DNA from: Deltaproteobacteria bacterium
GTDB taxonomy: Bacteria > Desulfobacterota > Desulfarculia > Desulfarculales > Desulfarculaceae
NCBI GenBank assembly: GCA_020444165.1
Contig: JAHLLK010000023.1
Coordinates: 10,700-74,699, forward strand
Reading direction: 5' to 3'
DNA length: 64,000 nucleotides
Notes under the pieces: generated by a model
Told to the model about the DNA's origin: nothing
Database searches by the model: none
What the model saw: only the letters and a program-made list of their open reading frames with translations
Program-made: the position numbers and the translations under genes
Shown here: piece after piece, positions 57,281 to 64,000 of the stretch
Position numbering within the stretch: the stretch's first letter is position 1
Layout: each line of letters starts with the position of its first letter

Positions 57281-60184
57281 GTGAATTCGCGCGGGCAAGT
57301 CATCAGGGAGATTCGGGCTCGTTTACCAATCCAACTGGCTACCACTGCCGGTCTGGTTGTTTGGCTTTGCACCGGTCCAGAACCCATCCAAGTTCTGTTG
57401 AGCAGCATGGCGGGAAACCTGCTTCCCCCGCTTCTGACCAGCTTCTTTCCATCCTTTTCTAATGATCCCCTCGACGATATCGACTGGCCCAAATTCCAGG
57501 CCGCTGTGGAGGAACTGGACCGCGAAGCATTAGAAGCATTAGAGGAGGAGATCAGCCGCACGCCGGAGCTGGCCGAGGAAGCGCGTAAGTTCTTTCTGGA
57601 GTGGCCGGGCGAAATTCCGGAGCAATTGCGCAGTCTGGAACGCAAGATCGGTCACCTACTTTCCCTAACCACCATGCTGCCTTTCAAGGTCCACACCGGG
57701 GTTGACAGCCTGGTGCGTGATATCCCCCGGGTGCAGGCTTTCGGTGCCAAACTGGTGGTGAAGCGTCCCGAAGCCGAAGCTTTGGTCAACCATTTCGCCC
57801 AAACCTCCGATCCTCGCCGGGTGCTGCTCTATGGCCGGGCCCTGGCCGGCAAGACCTTCCTGGCTTACCTGGTGGCCCGAGAGTGGATAGGCCAGGGCGG
57901 CCAGGTGGCTTGGATGGTTACAAGTACTCTGACCGAGCTGGGGATAAACAATCTGGACTGTTGGCCTGGCGAGAAGCCTCTGTTGATTTGGGACTCCATG
58001 GAGCCTGGGCGACTGGACGAGAATACTTTTCTTCTTATCATGCAAATCTATGGTGGCCCGGTTCTGTTCACGACCCGGGTAGGCGACCATCGCGAAGAAA
58101 TGAAGGATTGGCAAACCAAGCTGGAGGCCCTGCAAAGACAATATGATTTTCGGGCGGCGGAACTTACGGGAGATGGTGTGCAGCCTGTTTGCCGCCAGGC
58201 CCATGTCTTCCTGGGCGAGATGGCCAACTTGGGACAAGTCATTTCCAGCGTTGCCGAAAGCATGGGAGGTGACCTGACCATCACCGCAGATGGCCGGGAG
58301 GAATTGGCCGAAAGGCTGAAAGTCGCCTGGGGCGGACGGGAGACCACCATCCTCGGATTAGCCAAAGCCTATCTGATGGCCTTGAAAAAGCAGGGCGTGG
58401 AAAAGGTAGACAGGGCCGCCGTGGTCCGACTGGCCCAATTGGACGGGCGGCAACTTTCCCGCGAGGACGAGGTAAAACAGGTTTTCCTGCTCACCGTGGA
58501 CGAACCGGAGCGACGGTACTTGCGCATCCTGGCTCGTTTGCGGCATTGGACCAATGCCGATAAATTCCATTGGCGGATTCTGGAAGCGGCATTGCAGGCC
58601 CATCGCAACATAGATTCACAATGGCCGGACCGGCGAGTTACGCTGATAAATTCGGGGATAATCCTGGAACATGATGACCATTATACTGTCTGGCATGATC
58701 TACAGCTTAACGTATTGGAAATTGAGGATGCGGTGGAAATTAATCAACGGGAATGTACGCTGGAAGTCATGGCAAACATACTTTGTGGTACTTTAACTAT
58801 ATCCGAATCAAGCGTCGAAGAACGCGCCGACAAGTGTTCAATTATAGGTTTTTTTTCCTCAAAAATTGACCAACTGGGACATCATGATACAGCCAATAAA
58901 ATTTGCCAATCTTTGCTCCCAATCTACCAGGAGATAAACCGAAAATATCCAGATAAATTCGACCTAGACCTGTCAATTTATTACAATAATTTTGGCAGCA
59001 ATCTTGCCAGATTAGGTAATAATCACGATGCACTAATTGCCTATGAACAGGCCTTAGAAATCAGGGAACGTCAATCTATTATTGACCCTGCCACATTCCA
59101 GCCACGTATGGCGAACACGCTCCTAAATATTGGCAATATAGCCGCAAGCATCGGAAATAAAACTGCTGCCTTAATTAGCTACCAAAAGGCTTTAGACATA
59201 TATATTTTCCTAGAAAAAAGCCAACCGGACAATTATTCATCTTTTATCGCACACGCTTATGGCAATCTTGGCAATCTTATGGTTGAAATGGACCAGCTAG
59301 CCCAAGCCAGAATCCTTTACAAAAGAGCGTTCAGAATTTATTATCGCTTATCCAAGTTTAGACCCAGAACTTATAATCCCGACCTCGCGATGACCTATAA
59401 CGACATGGCAAACCAACTGGAAAAGCTAGGCAGAACAAAAGGCGCTGAAGTTTTCTACCGCAAGGCTTTGTCCATACTAGAGCCATTATCCCAAGAGCAT
59501 ACCAGAGCCCACCTACGCAACTTGGCTGGTATCTATCATAATTTTGGCCTCATGCTTGTGGGCATGCTAAGGTTGAAAGAGGCCAGTGATTACCTACATA
59601 AATCCCTTGAAATGCGCACCGATTTATCCCGAGATTTCCCCATGGCCATCGAGCCAGAGCTCGTCCAAACCCACACCGCAGTTGCCTCGCTTAACATGGA
59701 GATGCGAGATTACAAAAAGGCCAGTGATGAATTGACCGAAGCCCTTGTCCTACAATTACGATTAGTGCATCAGCATCAAGATTTATTTATAAAAAACATG
59801 AGTGCACCTCTGAAGTATCTCAGAAATCTTTTACTACGGGAGGATTTCGCAGCACGCGAAAATTATTCTTATTTATTCTGGGATAGATTGCTAAAAGAAT
59901 TCGAGCTAGCTTCCTTTCCCCTCTGCAAAACCCTTGGCGACATCTTCCTCTCCGCCGGCTTCTCTGACCTAGCCCTCGAACCTTTCCTGCTCGCCTATCT
60001 GATCCTGAAGGAAAGAGCCCCTGACCAAGCCGCTCTCGCCTTCGCCGATCTCCAGCAAGCCGAGGCCGCCCTCGGCGACCAAGCCCCCGCCATCCGCGTG
60101 GCGGCGGAGGCCAAACTACGCCCCTACCTGGAGGCCGCGCCCGACGCTACGCCCACTCCCGACGAGACACCCCCGCCTGCCTAA
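57281..60184 (+). CDS. STAND-like P-loop NTPase with C-terminal TPR repeats
   Basis: I do not recognise a named family for this 967-aa protein. It has a hydrophobic N-terminal stretch (residues 15-57), an acidic helical segment (60-130), then a nucleotide-binding domain with Walker A GRALAGKT (185-192), Walker B LLIWDS (234-239) and an NB-ARC-like VLFTTR (261-266). About six TPR units span roughly residues 540-820 (patterns such as NNFGSNLARLGNNHDALIAY and LLNIGNIAASIGNKTAALI). The middle third (about 58650-59930) is clearly AT-richer than the flanks and the rest of the window. The GTG start at 57281 follows a run of G. STAND-TPR proteins act as signal switches, including in phage defence; that role is only inferred. 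Confidence 0.78.
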   Translation: MNSRGQVIREIRARLPIQLATTAGLVVWLCTGPEPIQVLLSSMAGNLLPPLLTSFFPSFSNDPLDDIDWPKFQAAVEELDREALEALEEEISRTPELAEEARKFFLEWPGEIPEQLRSLERKIGHLLSLTTMLPFKVHTGVDSLVRDIPRVQAFGAKLVVKRPEAEALVNHFAQTSDPRRVLLYGRALAGKTFLAYLVAREWIGQGGQVAWMVTSTLTELGINNLDCWPGEKPLLIWDSMEPGRLDENTFLLIMQIYGGPVLFTTRVGDHREEMKDWQTKLEALQRQYDFRAAELTGDGVQPVCRQAHVFLGEMANLGQVISSVAESMGGDLTITADGREELAERLKVAWGGRETTILGLAKAYLMALKKQGVEKVDRAAVVRLAQLDGRQLSREDEVKQVFLLTVDEPERRYLRILARLRHWTNADKFHWRILEAALQAHRNIDSQWPDRRVTLINSGIILEHDDHYTVWHDLQLNVLEIEDAVEINQRECTLEVMANILCGTLTISESSVEERADKCSIIGFFSSKIDQLGHHDTANKICQSLLPIYQEINRKYPDKFDLDLSIYYNNFGSNLARLGNNHDALIAYEQALEIRERQSIIDPATFQPRMANTLLNIGNIAASIGNKTAALISYQKALDIYIFLEKSQPDNYSSFIAHAYGNLGNLMVEMDQLAQARILYKRAFRIYYRLSKFRPRTYNPDLAMTYNDMANQLEKLGRTKGAEVFYRKALSILEPLSQEHTRAHLRNLAGIYHNFGLMLVGMLRLKEASDYLHKSLEMRTDLSRDFPMAIEPELVQTHTAVASLNMEMRDYKKASDELTEALVLQLRLVHQHQDLFIKNMSAPLKYLRNLLLREDFAARENYSYLFWDRLLKEFELASFPLCKTLGDIFLSAGFSDLALEPFLLAYLILKERAPDQAALAFADLQQAEAALGDQAPAIRVAAEAKLRPYLEAAPDATPTPDETPPPA

Positions 60185-60317
60185 TCTCCCCCTGCCCGGC
60201 CCCAACGGCCCCGGCCCCGGACGCCCCCCGCGCCCTGCGCCACGAACCCCCCTCCCCCCCCCAACCCCCTTATTACCCAACCTCTAATTTCTTCAATCTT
60301 TAACTTTATTTTTATCC

Positions 60318-61928
60318 TTACAGCGCCACCCTCCCCTTCAGCGCCTTGGCCAGCTTGGCCTGCAACACCTCGGGCGAGAAGGGCTTCAGGATGTACTCGG
60401 TGACCTTGGCCTTGGCCGCGGCCAGGATGACCCCCCGGTCCGCCTCGCCGGTGGTCAGGATGAACGGCAGGTTCAACATTTCCGGGTCGCTCCTGATCAG
60501 GTGCAAGAGTTCCAACCCGTTCAGCTCGGGCATGTTCACGTCCGAGATGACCAGGCCGATGGGCCGGGTGCGCAGGACGTCCAGGGCCTCGTGGCCGTTG
60601 GCCGCCTCGTAAAGGTTCTTGAAGCCCAGGCGGTGCAGGATGGACTTGGTGAGCCGGCGCATGTTGGCGTAGTCGTCCACCACCAATATGCCCAGGTCCC
60701 ACCCCCCGGCCGCCGCGCCCCGGGCCGGGGCGGGGGCGATGCCGCCGGAGCCCGGGGACGCGGCCGGCGCCTCCCCGCCAGTGGCGCCCGTTTCCGCGGC
60801 CGCGATCTCGCCGGGCGGGGCCGGCGGCAGGGTGACGCTCAAAAGGGTGCCCTCGCCCACCGAGGTGGTCATGGCGAGGGACCCGCCCAGGGTCTGGGCG
60901 ATGAGCCGGGCGGTGTAGGCGCCGAGCCCGGTGCCCCCCTTCTTGCCCGCGGTGGTGAACTTGTCGAAAAAGGTGCCCCGCAGCGCGGCGGGCACCGCGC
61001 CCTGGTTGTGCAGGCGGATGAGCTGCCCCGCCTGGAGCTCCACCAGGGAGATGGTCAGGGCCGCGCCGGGCGGCGAGGCCTCCACGGCGTTCTTGATGAG
61101 GTTGGCCAGGAGGGAGTAGACCAGCAGGTCCTCGCCCCGGACCCAAAACCGCTCATGGGGCGACACCGGCTGCCCGCGCCGCAAAAGGTGCAGGGAGAGG
61201 CCCTTTGCCAGGACCAGCTCCCGGCACTCGGTCCAGATCTCCTGGATGAGCCGCACCACTTCCACCGGCTCGGGGCAGAGCTGGTAACGGCCCAGCTCCA
61301 TCTTGTAGAGGTCCAGGGAGCGGTTGATCAGGTGCAGCATGCGGGTGGCCGACTCCCGCATGAGCCTGAGCATGTCCCGCTGGTCCGCGGTGAGGTTGGG
61401 CTCGTCCAGGAGCAGTTCCGGCACGCTCATCAGCGCGTTCAGGGGGGTCTTGAGGTCGTGGTGGGTGATGCGCTCCACCTCATCCCGGAGCCGGGCGTAA
61501 TCCTTGAGCTGGCGGTTCTGTTCCTGCACCTCGGCATAGGCCGCCCGGAGTTGCAAATGGGTGTCCACCCGAGCCCGCACCTCGGCGATTTCAAAGGGCT
61601 TGGTGATGTAGTCCCGGGCCCCCAGCTCGAAACCTTTGGTCTTGTCGGCCACCTCGGTCATGCCGGTGAGGAAGATCACCGGGATCTCGCGGGAGCGGGG
61701 ATCGGCCTGGAGGCGGCGGAGCACCTCGTAGCCGTCCATCCCCGGCATCATGATGTCCAAGAGGATCAGGTCGGGCGGGCTCTCGGCCACGGCTTGCAGG
61801 GCCGTGGGGCCGTCCATGGCCACGGCCAGGGCGTAGGCCTCACCCAGGGCCCCCACCAGGAGGTCCAGGTTGGACTCGCTGTCATCCACCACCAAAACCG
61901 CAGGCAGCTCGCTTTCCAGGCGTGGCAT
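60318..61928 (-). CDS. Hybrid response regulator/histidine kinase (REC-HisKA-HATPase-REC)
   Basis: The 536-aa soluble signalling protein has an N-terminal receiver (VVDDSESN, LILLDIMMPGMDG with phospho-Asp about residue 60, Lys in DYITKPFE), a HisKA region with ERITHHDLKTPLNAL, a HATPase domain (LIKNAVEA, TGLGAYTARLI), a Pro/Ala/Gly linker and a second receiver (VVDDYANMRRL, LVISDVNMPELNG, ILKPFSPE). The H-box reads T-H-H-D-L-K-T-P. No membrane span is present. ATG 61928 has GGGAG 7 nt upstream. It follows the HD-GYP gene by 95 bp and probably forms a phosphorelay with it and the Hpt protein upstream. Confidence 0.9.
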   Translation of the reverse strand: MPRLESELPAVLVVDDSESNLDLLVGALGEAYALAVAMDGPTALQAVAESPPDLILLDIMMPGMDGYEVLRRLQADPRSREIPVIFLTGMTEVADKTKGFELGARDYITKPFEIAEVRARVDTHLQLRAAYAEVQEQNRQLKDYARLRDEVERITHHDLKTPLNALMSVPELLLDEPNLTADQRDMLRLMRESATRMLHLINRSLDLYKMELGRYQLCPEPVEVVRLIQEIWTECRELVLAKGLSLHLLRRGQPVSPHERFWVRGEDLLVYSLLANLIKNAVEASPPGAALTISLVELQAGQLIRLHNQGAVPAALRGTFFDKFTTAGKKGGTGLGAYTARLIAQTLGGSLAMTTSVGEGTLLSVTLPPAPPGEIAAAETGATGGEAPAASPGSGGIAPAPARGAAAGGWDLGILVVDDYANMRRLTKSILHRLGFKNLYEAANGHEALDVLRTRPIGLVISDVNMPELNGLELLHLIRSDPEMLNLPFILTTGEADRGVILAAAKAKVTEYILKPFSPEVLQAKLAKALKGRVAL

Positions 61929-62023
61929 GGCCGATCTCCCTTGGACGGCCGGCCCGGGTTGGGGGGGCAGGCCGCGGTTGCCGCGGGCAGATGCCCGCGG
62001 GGTGGAGCGCGGCTCGCTGGGGG

Positions 62024-63145
62024 CTATTGGGCCAAGGCCGCGCGTTCCTCCTCGTGGTCGGCCAACTCCAGGGCGATGGACCGGAAGTCCTCCCGGAGGG
62101 CCAGGAAGGCCCGCACCAGGTCCGGGTCGAAATGGCTGCCGCGGTGCTGGGTGATGATCTCCACCGCGTTTCGGTGATTGAAGGGCCGCTTGTAGACCCG
62201 CTTGGAAATGAGCGCGTCGTACACGTCGGCCACGGCCATGATGCGGCCGGACAGGGGTATCTCCTCCCCCCGCAAGCGGCGGGGATAGCCGGTGCCGTTC
62301 CATTTCTCGTGGTGGGTGTAGGCGATGTCCTGGGCGTGGCGCAGGAAGTCCGGCAGGTTGCCGGTGCGGAACAGGTTGGCCGCTTTCTCCAGGGCCCGGA
62401 ACCCCAGCTCGCAGTGGTTGCGCATGATCTGGAACTCTTCCTCGGTGAGCTTGCCGGGCTTCAGGAGGATGGCGTCGGGCACCCCCACCTTGCCGATGTC
62501 GTGCAAGGGGGCGCATTTGTACAGAAGGTCGATGGTGCGGGAGTCCAGGTGCGGGGCAAAGCGGGGGTCCTCGGCCAGCTTCCTGGCCAGCGCCTCCACG
62601 ACGCCCTGGGTGCGGAGGATGTGGCCGCCGGTCTCGTTGTCCCGGGTCTCGCACAAGGTGGCCAGGCTGTGGATGGTGACTTCCTGGGTGAGGGCCAGCT
62701 CTTCGGTGCGCTCGGCCACCATGGCTTCCAGGATCTCGTTCTGCTGCTCCTGGCGGCGGCTGGCCAGGGTCAGGGCCAGGTGGGTGCGCACGCGGGCCTG
62801 CACTTCCACGATCTCAAAGGGCTTGGTTATGTAGTCCACCGCCCCCAGCTGAAACCCCTTGGTCTTGCTGTCCACCTCGGTCAGGCCGGTGAGGAACAGG
62901 ATGGGGATTTTGGTATAGCGGGGGTCGGTTTTCAGCCGCCGGCACACTTCATAGCCGTCGATGCCCGGCATCATGATGTCCAGGAGGATCAGGTCGGGCG
63001 GATTCTCGGCCACCGCGGCCAGGGCCGATTCGCCGTCAATGGCCACGGAAACTTCGTGGATATCCCCCAAGGCCGCCACCAGGCTGTCGATATTCTCCTC
63101 GGTGTCGTCCACCACCAACACGCTGCATTCGGCCAGTTGCTTCAT
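62024..63145 (-). CDS. RpfG-like response regulator c-di-GMP phosphodiesterase (REC-HD-GYP)
   Basis: The 373-aa protein has a receiver domain (VLVVDDTEENID, LILLDIMMPGIDGYEV, VDYITKPFE), a linking coiled coil, and an HD-GYP domain with ETGGHILRTQ, APLHDIGKVGVPD (HD), THHEKWNGTGYPRRL (GYP), and AVADVYDALIS. All metal-ligand His/Asp residues are visible, so it should hydrolyse c-di-GMP. It lies 10 bp downstream of the Hpt-containing hybrid kinase, its likely phosphodonor. It may counter the SiaD cyclase of this window. Confidence 0.92.
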   Translation of the reverse strand: MKQLAECSVLVVDDTEENIDSLVAALGDIHEVSVAIDGESALAAVAENPPDLILLDIMMPGIDGYEVCRRLKTDPRYTKIPILFLTGLTEVDSKTKGFQLGAVDYITKPFEIVEVQARVRTHLALTLASRRQEQQNEILEAMVAERTEELALTQEVTIHSLATLCETRDNETGGHILRTQGVVEALARKLAEDPRFAPHLDSRTIDLLYKCAPLHDIGKVGVPDAILLKPGKLTEEEFQIMRNHCELGFRALEKAANLFRTGNLPDFLRHAQDIAYTHHEKWNGTGYPRRLRGEEIPLSGRIMAVADVYDALISKRVYKRPFNHRNAVEIITQHRGSHFDPDLVRAFLALREDFRSIALELADHEEERAALAQ

Positions 63146-63155
63146 GGTTGAGAAT

Positions 63156-64000
63156 TCATCCTTGTTGCTTGCCGCGTAGTTCTTCGGCCAGGGCCAAGGC
63201 GTCCGCGAACTTGTATTTGTTCACCAGCTTGCCCAGGTCGGTCATCTCCAAAGTGAACTCCGGCGGCCAGGCCAGGGTGTTGAGTTTGGCAAAGGCGTCC
63301 TTGCTGGGCTTGGGTTTCCGGGTCTTGAGGGCCGCTGCCAGCTCGTCCAGTCCGGCCGCGCGTTCCCCGGGGCTGGAGGCCGTTCCCGGCGCGGCCGCGG
63401 CCGGGGCCGCGGGCGCTTCCGCCGGGCCCAGGCTCTCCAGGGCGGCCACGGTCTCGCCCACCACCCGGCCCAGTTCCGCGATGAGCGGCGGGCAATCCGC
63501 GGCCCGGTCCTCCCTGAGGGCCAATTCCACCGCCGCGGCCGCGGCCTGCAGCCTGCCGGCGCCCACGTTGCCGGCCACGCCCTTCAGGCTGTGGGCCAGC
63601 CTTTGACCTTCCTCGCACCGGCCAACGGCCAGGTGCTCGGCCAGCTCGGCCGGGGCTTCGGCATAGTCGTCCCGGAGTTTGATGAGGAGGCTCCGGTAGA
63701 GCTTCCGGTTGCCCCCCACCCGGTTCAGGCCGTCGGCCAGGTCAAAGCCCGGGATCTCGGCGGGCAAGGCGACCGCCGGGGCCGGGGCCACGGCCGGCGC
63801 CGGGGCCTCCGGAGCGGCCTGGGGTGTGAAGCCCCGCACGCCGGGCTTGATCCACTCTTGCAGCGAGGCGAAGAGGAGTTTCGGGTCGATGGGCTTGGCC
63901 ACGTGGTCATTCATGCCCGCCTCCAGGGCCTTTTCGCGGTCCCCGGCCATGGCGTTGGCGGTCATGGCGATGATGGGCAGATCGGCCAGGGCCGGGTCCT
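63156..64000 (-). CDS. Hybrid sensor kinase, C-terminal REC and Hpt part (5' end outside window)
   Basis: Only the last roughly 281 codons are in the window. They show the end of a receiver domain (LADLPIIAMTANAMAGDREKALEAGMNDHVAKPID), a Pro/Ala-rich linker, a histidine phosphotransfer domain (AHSLKGVAGNVGAGRLQ with the phosphorylated His) and a C-terminal helical tail (DLGKLVNKYKFADALALAEELRG). In hybrid kinases the Hpt passes phosphate to a separate receiver, here probably the HD-GYP protein 10 bp downstream and the REC-HK-REC protein. The sensor part cannot be seen. Confidence 0.85.
   Translation of the reverse strand, partial: DPALADLPIIAMTANAMAGDREKALEAGMNDHVAKPIDPKLLFASLQEWIKPGVRGFTPQAAPEAPAPAVAPAPAVALPAEIPGFDLADGLNRVGGNRKLYRSLLIKLRDDYAEAPAELAEHLAVGRCEEGQRLAHSLKGVAGNVGAGRLQAAAAAVELALREDRAADCPPLIAELGRVVGETVAALESLGPAEAPAAPAAAAPGTASSPGERAAGLDELAAALKTRKPKPSKDAFAKLNTLAWPPEFTLEMTDLGKLVNKYKFADALALAEELRGKQQG

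Overview
The window is about 64 kb of GC-rich DNA with tightly packed, often overlapping genes. The gene content points to an anaerobic, fatty-acid- or carboxylate-degrading bacterium of the deltaproteobacterial (Desulfobacterota) type. It carries two beta-oxidation operons, ETF genes, a TRAP transporter, an iron-sulfur flavoprotein, a c-heme sensor, an in-frame UGA that reads as selenocysteine, and many two-component and c-di-GMP proteins. The lineage is inferred from gene content only; there is no rRNA gene here, and I found no tRNA gene or CRISPR array.

Layout. 1-3.9 kb: branched-chain amino acid ABC transporter (livK-H-M-G, minus strand). 4.2-9.2 kb: a translationally coupled operon (RibD-type reductase, MDR dehydrogenase, PTPS/QueD-like enzyme, glycosyltransferase, methyltransferase) facing a CDP-alcohol phosphatidyltransferase; it looks like an undescribed pterin or glycolipid pathway. 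9.6-12.6 kb: c-heme sensor, Fe-S flavoprotein, patatin lipase. 12.8-20.8 kb: acyl-CoA catabolism operon with its own TetR regulator, divergent from etfBA, with a 14-bp palindrome between them. 20.9-22.1 kb: QueG-like Fe-S protein. 22.3-33.9 kb: a sigma-54 activator, three TGTAGA-N6-TCTACA dyads, a near-perfect -24/-12 promoter and a nine-gene operon for uptake (TRAP), CoA activation and complete beta-oxidation of a carboxylate. 33.9-36.1 kb: penicillin-acylase family hydrolase.

36.5-39.9 kb: siaB-C-D-A, a phosphatase/kinase partner switch controlling a diguanylate cyclase, next to a 161-bp element with 19-bp terminal inverted repeats. 41.5-50 kb: two convergent operons, radical SAM-monoacylglycerol lipase-glycerol kinase and PEGA lipoprotein-radical SAM/SPASM-KAS III-MMPL exporter, which look like a lipid or natural-product system. 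50.2-53.8 kb: a response regulator and histidine kinase followed by an exported methionine-rich MsrB and an exported selenoprotein MsrA, i.e. an envelope methionine-sulfoxide repair operon. 54.2-55.4 kb: DAHP synthase under a Tyr/Phe-codon leader-peptide attenuator. 55.8-57 kb: CPA1 cation/proton antiporter. 57.3-60.2 kb: a STAND-like NTPase with TPRs and atypical base composition. 60.3-64 kb: response regulator/histidine kinase hybrid, HD-GYP phosphodiesterase and the 3' end of an Hpt-containing hybrid kinase.

Recurring themes are strong intercistronic hairpins, a family of long GTGGGGGG...CCCCCCAC hairpins (four copies), and convergent genes with overlapping 3' ends. The most striking items are the selenoprotein MsrA with its Met-rich MsrB partner, the aroF attenuator, the sigma-54 module, the pterin-like cluster, the paired radical SAM/lipid operons and the STAND-TPR protein.
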